Part shown: positions 8,513-17,316 of the stretch, in pieces | How the letters are laid out: every line of letters begins with the position of its first letter | Position numbering within the stretch: the stretch's first letter is position 1 | Program-made: the position numbers and the translations under genes | DNA from: Sporosarcina oncorhynchi | Lineage (GTDB): Bacteria > Bacillota > Bacilli > Bacillales_A > Planococcaceae | Direction: 5' to 3' | Assembly (NCBI RefSeq): GCF_033304615.1 | Contig: NZ_CP129118.1 | Location: forward strand, 2,910,001-2,974,000 | Length of the DNA stretch: 64,000 nt | The notes under the pieces: generated by a model | Databases searched by the model: none | Told to the model about the DNA's origin: nothing | The model's input: only the letters and a program-made list of their open reading frames with translations

Positions 8513-9973
8513 TTGCGAATAAAACGAACCTCAAAAGGAAATAATAGCCTAAGACCTATCCATTTTAAAGGAGACATTCCAATCGAAGCACTTAAAGCAA
8601 AATTAGACGGAATTGTGGATGCCGTATTTAAAGAAATGGAACTACCGGAAGGACAAGTAACGTTAATTTATTTTAGTTCACTTGTTGACAAACTTACTTT
8701 GCATCAGACGGTTATTCGTCCCCTTTTGGAAGCAGCACTTAAAGACACTGCCGAACTAATTGAAGGCGGTCAGCTTTCAAAATTGATTTCGGCCATCACG
8801 AATGGGAGCACAATCGTTTATTATCCCAATGAAGATGTCTATTTCAAAGTAAATACATTCAGCGCACCAACTGCTGCAATTACAAATACGGATACTGAAT
8901 CCGGTAGCCTTGGTCCACAAAATGCCTTTACCGAATCACTCGATACGAATCTATCGCTCATAAAAAGAAGAATTCAAAACCCAAATTTAAAAAGCAGAAA
9001 CTTCATAGTGGGAACTGTAACAAATTCGAAAGTTACTGTTCTCTATATGGATAATATAGCAAACAAAAAAAACGTGGACATGGTCTTTAAAAAAATTGAA
9101 AACTTGAAACATCCGGGATTAAACCACATCTCCATATTACAAAATCTACTAGACGATCATCCATTCTCTCCATTTCCACAATTTCATGAAACGGATAGAC
9201 CTGATATCGCCGTATCCGGCCTAGTAGATGGCCGTGTCGTCATTGCGATGAATAATAGTAATGGAGTGCTTATTTGCCCCATTTCCTTTTTTGAATTATT
9301 TATTTCACCAGAGGATTACTACAACCGTTGGATGACTGCTTCACTACTGCGATCCATTCGTTTCTTTGGATTTTTCCTGACAATTATCTTAACGCCTACT
9401 TATATATCCATATTGACTTTTCATCCAGAAATGTTGCCTTTTGATGTTTTACTGAATTTACAACAATCGCGCGAAAAAGTTCCATTTTCACCTCTGATGG
9501 AAGTACTGTTTATGGAACTTGTTATAGAAATTTTAAGGGAAGCAGGTTCGCGAATGCCGACAAAAATCGGTCAAACGATCGGTATTGTTGGCGGTATCGT
9601 TATTGGGAGTGCTGCCGTTGAAGCAAGTCTCGTCAGTAATACATTAATTGTTATCGTGGCGGTTTCAGCTCTTTTATCGTTTTTACCTCCAAACTTTATA
9701 ATGAGTAATACGAGTCGGTTTGTCCGGTATTTTTTCATCTTAGCTTCGGGCTTGTTCGGTTTATATGGCCAAATGATTGCTTTCGCCTGGTTGTTTCAAC
9801 ATCTGTTACGTTTAACCTCTTTAAAAACTGATTATATGGCGCCAATAATACCGAGAAAGTGGACGGATTTGCTAGACACATTCGTGCGGTTGCCGACAAA
9901 ATTTCTAAAATATAAGCCTGGAATCGTTAGGGCACAAAACCAAAAAACTTCTTCACAAAAAAAAGAGGAATGA
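8513..9973 (+). CDS. gerAA: spore germination receptor subunit A (GerA family)
   Basis: About 486 residues, close to B. subtilis GerAA. The A subunit of a Ger nutrient receptor sits in the spore inner membrane with subunits B and C. The N-terminal soluble domain carries LIYFSSLVDKLTLHQTVIRP and FVEGRV-like VSGLVDGRVVIAMN. The membrane domain has PEDYYNRWMTASLLRSIRFF, MELVIEILREAGSRMPTKIG and GIVGGIVIGSAAVEASLVSN, all characteristic. The start is uncertain. The open frame reaches 8405 but passes through a terminator. I give a TTG at 8513; AAAGGAG at 8567-8573 has only ATT/ATC codons after it. An ATG at 8506 in another frame reads 12 codons to a stop, so a small N-terminal frameshift is possible. 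Confidence 0.88.
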   Translation: MRIKRTSKGNNSLRPIHFKGDIPIEALKAKLDGIVDAVFKEMELPEGQVTLIYFSSLVDKLTLHQTVIRPLLEAALKDTAELIEGGQLSKLISAITNGSTIVYYPNEDVYFKVNTFSAPTAAITNTDTESGSLGPQNAFTESLDTNLSLIKRRIQNPNLKSRNFIVGTVTNSKVTVLYMDNIANKKNVDMVFKKIENLKHPGLNHISILQNLLDDHPFSPFPQFHETDRPDIAVSGLVDGRVVIAMNNSNGVLICPISFFELFISPEDYYNRWMTASLLRSIRFFGFFLTIILTPTYISILTFHPEMLPFDVLLNLQQSREKVPFSPLMEVLFMELVIEILREAGSRMPTKIGQTIGIVGGIVIGSAAVEASLVSNTLIVIVAVSALLSFLPPNFIMSNTSRFVRYFFILASGLFGLYGQMIAFAWLFQHLLRLTSLKTDYMAPIIPRKWTDLLDTFVRLPTKFLKYKPGIVRAQNQKTSSQKKEE

Positions 9974-9976
9974 GCA

Positions 9977-11061
9977 ATGGTAGAACCTAAATTAAAAACT
10001 TTAAACCATTTTCATGTCATATTTCTCATTCAAAATGTCATAATCGGGACCTCCGTCTTGTCATTGCCAAATCGTTTAAGTTCGATGGGCTTTAGCCAAT
10101 GGTGGATGCCTTTGTTATTTGGGGTTATCGCAAACCTATTACTCATTCCTATGATTTGGCTGGGACTGAAATATCGGGAAGATACACTATTCATCATCCA
10201 TGAAAAGCTATTAGGCAAATGGATTGGGAAAACGATAAATAGTATTCTCATTCTCTACTTTATCATTATCGTATCAGCAGTTTGTTCCAGTTATATTGAA
10301 TTAATTCAAGTTGTAGCCCTTATCAATCGACCAATTACTGGCCCCCTGATTGTTCTTCTTCTTATCATTATTTATATTGCTAACGATGGTATTAAATCCG
10401 TCGCACGTTTTTGCATCATCAGTTTCTTTTTAACGTTATGGTTACTCTTCTTCTTAAAATGGGTGTGAGTGATGGAAAGATTACGCATATGATGCCTGTT
10501 TTCAATTTTTCAGCTGGTGAATTTTATACGGCGATGAAAAATGGATTAATGGCAATTGGTGGTTTTGAACTCATTTCATTTTATTTCCCTTATATCATCG
10601 ACCAAAAAAAAGCGTTTAAATACGCTTCGATCGGACTCTGGATTAGTATAATCTTCACCTTTCTCTTCACATTTATTAGTGTAATGTTTTTCTCGGAATG
10701 GCAACTGGAAAATCTCTTGTACCCCGTGTTAAATTTGTTCAAAGAAGTTGAGTTATCCTTTGTCGAGAGAATTGATGTGCTTGGAATAACGATGTGGGTT
10801 TTCCTCATTTTAACGACAACCGCAACCTATGTCTGGGTTGCAAAGAAGGGACTGGATTCACTTCGGTCAAAACCCAATAAGATACATCTTTATATAATCG
10901 TTTTGATCGTTTTCGGAATTATTAAATTCCCATTCATGCTGGAACTTCAGCAATTATTGTTTGAACGGGTTTTTTATATGATGTACGCACTGTTTCTTTG
11001 GCCCATCTTACTTTGCATCATTCACATTCTAAAACCAAAGAAGAACGAGGGAATCGGATGA
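9977..11061 (+). pseudogene. gerAB: spore germination receptor subunit B (GerB permease family), frameshifted
   Basis: Two overlapping frames (9977-10468 and 10411-11061) together make one full-length, roughly 361-residue ten-helix GerB permease of the APC superfamily, the germinant-binding subunit. The first frame begins LNHFHVIFLIQNVIIGTSVL and ends LLFFLKWV. The second continues without loss at GVSDGKITHMMPVFNFSAGEFYTAMKNG and ends KPKKNEGIG, overlapping the gerC start. The break falls around 10445-10466, in or near CTTCTTCTTAAAATGG, consistent with a single-base indel. AGAGGA precedes the first ATG, three bases after the subunit A stop. The rest is well conserved, so it is either a recent mutation or a sequencing error. 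Confidence 0.85.
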
Positions 11062-12164
11062 AGAAATATCTATTAGCAATTATTATCTCAAGCACTATTC
11101 TTATTAGTGGCTGTAACGAAAACCGTCAAATCAGACCACCTATTGAAGATTTATCGCTTGTCAGTAGTATCGGTTTTGACATAGCTGATAATCAGCAATT
11201 TCGAATGACTGTAGGGATTCCGCAACCGCCTGGAAATTCCACTGAATTAACCCAGGTCTATTCAGTCAATACAGAAATGATCCAGGAAGGGCTTGCCAAA
11301 CTATCTTCAGAAGCCGATAAAATGTTGGTTTTAAATCAATTACGCACACTGTTATTTAGCGAAGAGTTTGCTCGAAGCGGTAAGATAACGGAAGTAGTAG
11401 AACTTCTATATCGGGACTCAACACTTGGAAATAAGGTGCGCATTGGGATTGTCGATGGTCAAGCAGAAGATGTTTTAAGCGCCAATTACCCAGAAAATCA
11501 GCATATGGATGCCTATTTGAATGATTTATTGCAACCGAAATTTCATAACTCATTTGCCCCCTTTACATCAATCCATGATTATATCAACACGCAAACAAGT
11601 CCGGTATATCATACGATGATTCCCTATATAGAAAAGAAAGGCAGCTCACTCGAAGTAACAAAAATTGCTCTATTTGATAATAAAAGAATGGTTGATACAA
11701 TTTCAACTGCACAATCCTTACTAATTCAAGCACTCAGTGGACTGAATAAGCTATCTCCATTCGCCATTACATTTAAAGATAATGCGATTGATCATCAAGC
11801 TTTTTTTGAACGGATTGACAATAAAGTCAAGATTAAAAGCAACAAGGATATTCACAATCCTAAAGTGGATATTGAGTTTACTATTAAAGCTGTGCTTATT
11901 GAATATAAAGGAACTAGAGATTTAGAAAAAAAAGGGGAGTTAAAAAAACTGAATGAGGAAATTAACAAACATCTTCAAAAAGAAATTGAAGATACTCTCG
12001 AGAATCTCCGTGACATGGAGTTGGACCCCGCCGGAATCACCGAAAAATTTAGAATGCATTATAAAGGTAGATGGACAGAGGAACTGACTAAACAAGTAAT
12101 TGCTTCATCAGAGTACAACGTAAAAGTCAATTTCTTAATAAGAAATGCTGGGACAACCAAGTAG
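11058..12164 (+). CDS. gerAC: spore germination receptor subunit C lipoprotein (GerC family)
   Basis: 368 residues. The C subunit is a lipoprotein on the outer face of the spore inner membrane. The signal ends ILISGC (lipid-modified Cys at residue 19), followed by DLSLVSSIGFDIADNQQFRMTV, the standard GerC opening. Later blocks include VLLFSEEFARSGKI-like sequence, the VVELLYRDSTLGNKVRI region and the C-terminal helical domain ending VKVNFLIRNAGTTK. The ATG at 11058 overlaps the subunit B stop (ATGA) and follows GAGGG, indicating translational coupling. It is the last gene of the operon. Confidence 0.92.
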   Translation: MKKYLLAIIISSTILISGCNENRQIRPPIEDLSLVSSIGFDIADNQQFRMTVGIPQPPGNSTELTQVYSVNTEMIQEGLAKLSSEADKMLVLNQLRTLLFSEEFARSGKITEVVELLYRDSTLGNKVRIGIVDGQAEDVLSANYPENQHMDAYLNDLLQPKFHNSFAPFTSIHDYINTQTSPVYHTMIPYIEKKGSSLEVTKIALFDNKRMVDTISTAQSLLIQALSGLNKLSPFAITFKDNAIDHQAFFERIDNKVKIKSNKDIHNPKVDIEFTIKAVLIEYKGTRDLEKKGELKKLNEEINKHLQKEIEDTLENLRDMELDPAGITEKFRMHYKGRWTEELTKQVIASSEYNVKVNFLIRNAGTTK

Positions 12165-12286
12165 CAAGTTCATAATGCCCTCAATTTCTTACACACTACA
12201 ATTAAGTGTCTTTGGAAGATCGTTTTTCAATAGCTGTTTATGGGATATGAACGTTTTACGCCCCCTGCTTTTACAAATACTTCACC

Positions 12287-12547
12287 AAAAGAGGCTTGGA
12301 CAAAACTAAAATATAGTCCGTTCCCCTACGCTCCAAAAGGCACGCTTTCCGCGGGGCGCGCTTGAGCCTCCTCGTCGCTAAAGCTCCTGCGGGGTCTCAA
12401 CATTCGCGCTACATCCCGCAGGAGTCGGCCTTTTTCCGCTCCGGTGCACTATGATGTTCTACAAAATAGTTGTTAACACATAACATACAAAAAGCGTAAA
12501 GGATTATATCCTCTACGCTTTTTGTATGTTATGTCCCAGCCTCTTTT
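12287..12547. repeat. intergenic repeat element with inverted ends (AAAAGAGGCT...AGCCTCTTTT)
   Basis: About 260 bases bounded by AAAAGAGGCTTGGAC and its near-complement GTCCCAGCCTCTTTT. The body is GC-rich (TTTCCGCGGGG, AGCTCCTGCGGGGTCTCA) and strongly self-complementary. No coding potential is seen in the GC-rich body. It resembles hairpin repeats scattered in Bacillaceae intergenic regions, known to me from general familiarity, not a named family. Confidence 0.6.
12478..12534. terminator. long hairpin at the end of the repeat element
   Basis: ACATAACATACAAAAAGCGT pairs with its exact complement around a 17-base self-complementary centre. The stem contains a run of five Ts on either strand. 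It could end transcription of the ger operon or act only as an element end. Confidence 0.5.
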
Positions 12548-12668
12548 CTTTATTGAACATCACTTGCATGGTTTCACTCAAACCTTTGAATGCGTCATCC
12601 ATCGATTTGACGGACATGAACGAAAACTTCTCGGGCGAACGATCTGAAACATTGAGTACTGCAGGCAT
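12513..12668 (-). other. possible remnant coding segment
   Basis: A 51-codon open frame reads MPAVLNVSDRSPEKFSFMSV then MDDAFKGLSETMQVMFNKE before entering the repeat element and stopping. The first 40 codons have protein-like composition while the last ten are repeat sequence. This suggests a gene whose end was replaced by the element. There is no convincing ribosome site. I do not recognise the family. Confidence 0.25.
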
Positions 12669-12815
12669 ACGCTAACAAGATTAATGTATTCCCGTCTTCC
12701 AAATTGCGAAACTATTTTGTATCATTAGACGTACATATATATAGTGAATTTCAAATACACGTTTTGTTTCATATTTTTACTGTTTACCGTGTTCCAGTCT
12801 GGGAGGAGTTTTTCA

Positions 12816-14525
12816 GTGTCTACTAAAAAAGTCTATTCAATCTTATCTATCTTCGTGGTTTGCCTGTTGCTTGCAGCATGCTCCCCTGTTCCTGAAGAAG
12901 CGGTAGCTCCGGAACGAGAAATCGAGCAGCCTTTGCAGGAATTAGAAGCAGCGGTCGTTTCTAAGAACGAAGAACTAACTGAAAAGTATGTAGAACGTTA
13001 TTCATATCCTGATGAAATAGACGCTGAGCTCATACAGCCTACTAGCTCAAACTATGCGGTCAACGGGACCTTGATTGTAGAAGGTACGATTGGGAATCTT
13101 GAAGGGCTCGTCACGGACTATGCTTGGATTCAATTACACTACATGAACGATTCCATCGCCATTCCGACTGACGCCATTCAAGATCAATACGTTCCGATTG
13201 AAGATGGCAAGTTCAAATTGGAAACACAACTTTTCCACGGTGAAGGTGAATATGGAATCTATGTGATGCTTCCGGCAAATGACACGACTGTTGAAGATTA
13301 TTATGATGCTTTCCATTTCACAGTCTTCAACGTTAACCCTGCTGCGCATCGGGAAATTACATATACACCCCTTGCCATGAAAGCAGACTTGACGTTTTCC
13401 GAACCGGCCAGCGGTTTACTAGAAGCAAGTGAAGTCGTCACCTTGACGGGGAATATTGATCCCGTAGCCTATGAAGGAAAAAGTCTTTTATTCGAATTAA
13501 GAAAGGACGGTCACTACTCGATCCATCAAACCGTCATTGAAGATGGACAATTCTCCATTGATATCCCTTTATGGTATGGCCAAGGCATCCATGAGTTGCT
13601 CGTCTTCATCTCCGAGGAGGAAGACGATTTACAGTTAGGTACGGTCCTCTATTTGGATAGTACCGATGATTCGGGATTACAAACGATTCAAACACACCCG
13701 GCTTTTCTAGAGCACGGATTTAACTTGGTATCACCCCAACAAGGTGGAGACTCTACCGATTTAACGTATCGCATTACGGGCTCCATTGACAAAAGTCTTC
13801 CTGTTTCAGCGGAAGTGACAAACTTGTGGGTTTCTGCATCAAAAGGCGAAGACACATCCATGTCTGTCATTCCCGTAAACGACTTTCAATTTGACGATGA
13901 ATTCTATTTACGCTTTGGACCGGGACTCTATACGGTGAAAATTTGGCTGCAAGATCACGAAAGTACAACGATGGATTTGTTATTCTTTACCGAAGTGGCT
14001 GATTTCGTCGTTAACAATACGAATCCAGATGATAAGCGCGACTTGCTCCCTTCTCGCGGCATCCAATCCGATGCACCTGAAATTATTGCTCTCGCCAATC
14101 AACTTACTAATGAAGGAATGACTGATTATGAAAAGGCGAAAGCGATTTACGAATATACGGCGAAAAACGTTTCTTATGACGTAAACAAACTGAAGAATAT
14201 CGGGAACGAGTGGGATGATAGCGCATTGAAAACACTCGAGCTCAAATCCGGAATTTGCGTAGACTATGCGTACTTGGCCGCTGCCCTTCTCAGAGCTCTA
14301 GGACTTGAAACACGCTACATCGTCGGCACAGCAGGACCTTCATTCGATCCAGAGAACCATGCATGGGTCGAAGTGAAAGCAGATGGTAAATGGATTATGA
14401 TGGATCCAACGTGGGGGTCTGGATATATTGAACATAACAAATTCGTACCGGCCTACACGGAAGATTATTTCAATCCGAAGCCTGACAAACTTAAGAAACA
14501 TAAACGCGAAGGCGTTGAATATTAA
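12816..14525 (+). CDS. transglutaminase-like domain lipoprotein
   Basis: 569 residues. The N-terminal signal ends VCLLLAACSP (lipobox). The middle region, about residues 50-410, holds repeated beta-rich segments (SNYAVNGTLIVEGTIGNL, ASEVVTLTGNIDP, DLTYRITGSIDK) that look like immunoglobulin-type modules. The C-terminal domain is transglutaminase-like, with Cys in KSGICVDYAYLAAALLRALG, His in NHAWVEVKADGKW and Asp in MMDPTWGSGY, so the triad is complete. Such proteins act outside the membrane as proteases or cross-linkers; the substrate is unknown. The start is GTG at 12816, eight bases after GGGAGGAG; the open frame upstream to 12744 lacks a ribosome site. Confidence 0.85.
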   Translation: MSTKKVYSILSIFVVCLLLAACSPVPEEAVAPEREIEQPLQELEAAVVSKNEELTEKYVERYSYPDEIDAELIQPTSSNYAVNGTLIVEGTIGNLEGLVTDYAWIQLHYMNDSIAIPTDAIQDQYVPIEDGKFKLETQLFHGEGEYGIYVMLPANDTTVEDYYDAFHFTVFNVNPAAHREITYTPLAMKADLTFSEPASGLLEASEVVTLTGNIDPVAYEGKSLLFELRKDGHYSIHQTVIEDGQFSIDIPLWYGQGIHELLVFISEEEDDLQLGTVLYLDSTDDSGLQTIQTHPAFLEHGFNLVSPQQGGDSTDLTYRITGSIDKSLPVSAEVTNLWVSASKGEDTSMSVIPVNDFQFDDEFYLRFGPGLYTVKIWLQDHESTTMDLLFFTEVADFVVNNTNPDDKRDLLPSRGIQSDAPEIIALANQLTNEGMTDYEKAKAIYEYTAKNVSYDVNKLKNIGNEWDDSALKTLELKSGICVDYAYLAAALLRALGLETRYIVGTAGPSFDPENHAWVEVKADGKWIMMDPTWGSGYIEHNKFVPAYTEDYFNPKPDKLKKHKREGVEY

Positions 14526-14681
14526 CGAACGGCATAAAGCCACTATACTTCTTGCAAACTGTTGCTTTTCACTAACGGAGCAAGTTTGTTCAACCCAAAG
14601 AGTGTGACACTATGGAAAACAAAACATTACATCAAGCACAGGAACTTGTGTGTCGGAATGACACTAAAGGGGATGGGATTT

Positions 14682-15251
14682 TTGAAACGACAACATGTTT
14701 CGTATTTTATTATCTTGGTCTTGATGACTGTTGTACTTTTGCTGACGGGCTGCAGCAAGACAAGTACGGATATCGATGAGTACCTGAACACGGGCACTGC
14801 ATTAGATACGGAAGCAATAGATGTAATGCCCGTTCTTGACGAGTTACCAATATATAAAGACATCATGTACCGACATACGCGAAAAAAGATGTTCCTCTTC
14901 GAAGCCAACTCGGTAGTGCTTGTAGTCGAATATGACACGCAAACCTATGAAAGCGAAAAAAAGAAACTAGCAGAGGATTTCGCAATCTCCAATTTGGAAG
15001 CTAGGTCTGATACAACCGATGATACGAGTCGCCCAAATGATGAGTTCTCGCATAACAGCTATATATTACGAGTGTTGGAAGGTAACGGCTCCGGCTACCC
15101 GAAATCCTTCGGGATGATTGGTACATCCGATGAACTCCAACGCATCGCGTATTTGTACTTCTATGATTTTGATTTGGATAAAATCGGAGAGCCCGACGAC
15201 AAAAACCGCATGTCAACATTTGTGGAAAGCTATTTTGACTATGATTTCTAA
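14682..15251 (+). CDS. hypothetical lipoprotein
   Basis: About 189 residues, not recognised. A hydrophobic signal ends VVLLLTGCSK, giving a lipoprotein. The mature part is acidic (PVLDELPIYKDIMYRHTRKK, then VVLVVEYDTQTYESEKKKL) and ends with a short acidic tail. I use TTG at 14682, eight bases after AAAGGGGA; ATGs at 14658 and 14673 in the same frame are alternatives. It lies about 150 bases after the transglutaminase lipoprotein in the same direction, so the two may be co-transcribed surface proteins. Confidence 0.7.
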   Translation: MKRQHVSYFIILVLMTVVLLLTGCSKTSTDIDEYLNTGTALDTEAIDVMPVLDELPIYKDIMYRHTRKKMFLFEANSVVLVVEYDTQTYESEKKKLAEDFAISNLEARSDTTDDTSRPNDEFSHNSYILRVLEGNGSGYPKSFGMIGTSDELQRIAYLYFYDFDLDKIGEPDDKNRMSTFVESYFDYDF

Positions 15252-15365
15252 TGTCTCATTTCAAATCTTCCTATTTCGTTGCACTTCCCAAGAGGTAATT
15301 CACCTGCTTTAAATTAATAAGCACCGTAAAATTTGCTGTAAAAAAATAAGAGAGAGTGAAATAAC

Positions 15366-15851
15366 ATGAACTATTTATCGTACGATGCACACGTTGCATT
15401 AAATATGAATTGCACAAGCGAGAAAGACTTACAGAGGTTGGAAGAGATGTGGTCCGAAAATGCAAAGGCGTACAGGAATGTATTCGAAACGTTGGTGAAT
15501 CGACTGCCTACACCAGTATTTGACCGTTTTAGTAGTTGGGGTTTTCACGATTACAAGCTTGTCAAAGTGGAAGTTCATCATACAAGCTTATTGCATACTG
15601 AAATTGCCTTCACCTTGTCTGGAAGCGATGAGTGGATTTTAAGGTTTAAGGATACATCATTTTTTCAATTCCGACATCATAATTATCACAATGAAAGACC
15701 TGTGTTCAATCGTAAACATGACGATTGGTTATTCGAAGAGTTTTTGTCGGTTGACGATGCTACGCTCTCTTTTGAAGTTGTCTTCTCATCAGGTGGAAGC
15801 ATGTTGATTCATTTCCCAGATGGTGCGGTTTCAATCGCAAAAGTAAAATGA
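15366..15851 (+). CDS. hypothetical protein
   Basis: 161 residues, family not recognised. It is soluble, with no signal or membrane segment. The N-terminal third is helical (EKDLQRLEEMWSENAKAYRN); the remainder is beta-rich with many aromatics and His (FFQFRHHNYHNERPVFNRKH). It resembles DUF4085-type small Bacillales proteins in general character, but I cannot place it. The ATG at 15366 follows AGAGAGAGTGAAATAAC, a weak ribosome site. Confidence 0.65.
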   Translation: MNYLSYDAHVALNMNCTSEKDLQRLEEMWSENAKAYRNVFETLVNRLPTPVFDRFSSWGFHDYKLVKVEVHHTSLLHTEIAFTLSGSDEWILRFKDTSFFQFRHHNYHNERPVFNRKHDDWLFEEFLSVDDATLSFEVVFSSGGSMLIHFPDGAVSIAKVK

Positions 15852-16218
15852 TGTAGATTTATTTCGAAAACAGATGCGTTTACGTAAATCAATCGTTCCG
15901 CAATCGGGCCAAAAACATAAGTAATAAATAAAGGCGTTTTTTCTTATGGGTTTTGTATTACTCTTTTTGAGTATATGGGTTTGTAGCTTTGCAATCGGTA
16001 GGTTGCTTAGTCGCTTTGTTAAAACCTATTGAAACATTGGACTAGATATATCATCTGTCCAGTTTAAATCATTACTTTATTATTAGTTTATTTTATGTAG
16101 TTATTTTTATCTCTTAAATAATTTGGTCAATTCTGGAATAAATATTTGCGCTCGATCAACAATAGGACCATGATTGCGGGATTAGTATAAGGAACATGAA
16201 AGAATGGGGGTGATTGCT
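15852..16218. other. gene-poor interval
   Basis: 367 AT-rich bases with only a 28-codon open frame at 15946-16032, listed separately. No hairpin terminator was found. Confidence 0.4.
15946..16032 (+). CDS. possible small membrane peptide (28 residues)
   Basis: Reads MGFVLLFLSIWVCSFAIGRL and ends SRFVKTY: one membrane helix and a basic tail, as in many small membrane proteins. AAAGG lies 11 bases upstream. The evidence is only composition and context (two other small membrane proteins follow), so it may be chance. Confidence 0.25.
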   Translation: MGFVLLFLSIWVCSFAIGRLLSRFVKTY

Positions 16219-16386
16219 ATGATACTGGAATTCCTTTTTGGTTTTATTATTACTTTTTTTATTGTATTGATTTTAAGTTATATAGGACAAAGAATAATTG
16301 TAAATAGAAGTAGACTCGATAAAAAAACTTTTCTAGTGGTGGTAATTCAAAGTTTGGTTATCGCTTTAATATTTACTATTTTTTAA
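16219..16386 (+). CDS. small two-helix membrane protein
   Basis: 55 residues: a hydrophobic N-terminal helix (FLFGFIITFFIVLILSYIG), a basic loop (QRIIVNRSRLDKK) and a second helix (FLVVVIQSLVIALIFTIF). Function unknown. ATG at 16219 is preceded by GGGGGTGATTGCT; an ATG at 16204 would put the ribosome site inside the gene. About 75 bases before another small membrane protein in the same direction. Confidence 0.6.
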   Translation: MILEFLFGFIITFFIVLILSYIGQRIIVNRSRLDKKTFLVVVIQSLVIALIFTIF

Positions 16387-16460
16387 AAACAACCGGGCTA
16401 CTTTATTGCTATGAAAAATACATTAGACATCATAATTACTGCAAGAAGAAGGTGTGTCAC

Positions 16461-16637
16461 TTGAGGATTTCAAAAAGCAAAATCTATTGGATTGCATTTA
16501 CTCTTGTTATGTATACTGGGATAATACTAATATTAAAATTACCGCAGAATGGTTTCCTCTATGCTTTTATCATATTAATTTTGTTTTTAATAATCGACTA
16601 TCTTGTTGTTAGCAAGATAAAACGTGAGAATAAATAG
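16461..16637 (+). CDS. small two-helix membrane protein
   Basis: 58 residues: two membrane helices (IYWIAFTLVMYTGIILIL and LYAFIILILFLIIDYLVV) and a basic C-terminus (SKIKRENK). Not recognised. The start is TTG at 16461, eight bases after AGAAGG; a GTG at 16452 directly abuts the ribosome site. Probably co-transcribed with the gene at 16219. Confidence 0.55.
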   Translation: MRISKSKIYWIAFTLVMYTGIILILKLPQNGFLYAFIILILFLIIDYLVVSKIKRENK

Positions 16638-16684
16638 TAAGCAAACAGGTGCGATTGTGTTGCGATTTTTTTGTATGATATTTA

Positions 16685-16814
16685 GTTGATCGGAGCGGAA
16701 GCCGGCGACTCTGGGAGGATCAGTGGGACAGGTGAAACACCCGTCGAAGCGAAGCGAAGGGGTGTGGTTCACCGCCCGCCCTCCAGAACGCGTCCGGCTG
16801 CAGGGCAGATCAAC
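16685..16814. repeat. intergenic hairpin repeat (GTTGATC...GATCAAC)
   Basis: A 130-base, GC-rich, self-complementary element with terminal GTTGATC/GATCAAC and internal GGAGCGGAAGCCGGCGACTC. A similar architecture occurs at 43190-43390 and 48076-48255. The type is common in Bacillaceae intergenic DNA. No open frame crosses it credibly. Confidence 0.6.
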
Positions 16815-16988
16815 GGGCACCAACCACTATTCCATATAAGAGGGCGATTATGAAAGAAGAATAGGTTTTTGGTTTGCAGTTATTATTTGGTTTTGCTGTT
16901 ATCAATTCATAGAAGTGGTAGAACCGTATAAGCAGCTACATAAAGCGGATGGGCGGTTGGCACTCCCTTGAGAAAGGGGGGTGTTTAT

Positions 16989-17099
16989 ATGGTGACATAC
17001 GATGCAATGAACATGTTATTCCAATTTGGGATGTTCCTCGCAGCAATGGCGACAGATATTGTAGCGATGATTGCTCTATTCATCAATAGAAAAAAGTAA
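16989..17099 (+). CDS. putative holin-like toxin (type I toxin)
   Basis: 36 residues, beginning MVTYDAMNMLFQFGMFLAA and ending ALFINRKK. This is the typical plan of the small holin-like toxin family (Hol_Tox): a short polar start with T-Y-x-A/T, one membrane helix and a Lys/Arg tail. These peptides damage the membrane and are usually silenced by an antisense RNA. AAAGGGGGG lies seven to nine bases before the ATG. The stop codon is part of an 8-bp stem (17096-17103 with 17129-17136), a known style of folding for such mRNAs. Confidence 0.72.
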   Translation: MVTYDAMNMLFQFGMFLAAMATDIVAMIALFINRKK

Positions 17100-17234
17100 C
17101 CACCCTCCGCTACTGGCTAAGAAGCTGAGTGGTTACTCATTGTAACACCTTTTGACTTTAACTGGCCAACCGCACTTCATGCGGATGTCAGCTGCATTGA
17201 CCAGGTGTTGACGCACCTAGTCTTTTTTAGTATA
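17096..17234. ncRNA. possible toxin mRNA 3' region overlapping an antisense RNA
   Basis: The segment behind the toxin contains three hairpins: 17096-17136, 17170-17184 (CCGCA/TGCGG) and 17199-17227. A minus-strand TATACT at 17229-17234 could start an RNA reading back across the toxin 3' end, as in known type I pairs. No matching -35 hexamer is obvious. This is inference from layout. Confidence 0.35.
17199..17227 (+). terminator. terminator after the holin-like toxin
   Basis: GACCAGGTG and CACCTAGTC form a nine-position stem with one mismatch, loop TTGACG, then six Ts. It ends the toxin transcript about 100 bases after the stop codon. Confidence 0.6.
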
Positions 17235-17316
17235 CGTTTAGTTTACCACAATTATAATGAAAATACACTTGTTTGAAAAGTACTAATTAAGAATGATATA
17301 CATGTTTTGCCTCACT

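Noticed and set aside
10998..11057. Upstream extension of gerAC from 10998
   Set aside because: It overlaps gerAB and lacks a ribosome site; the signal peptide begins at 11058.
16823..16985. Possible small gene GFWFAVIIWFCCYQFIEVVE before the toxin
   Set aside because: No start codon in that frame; ATG 16850 is followed by a stop after four codons.
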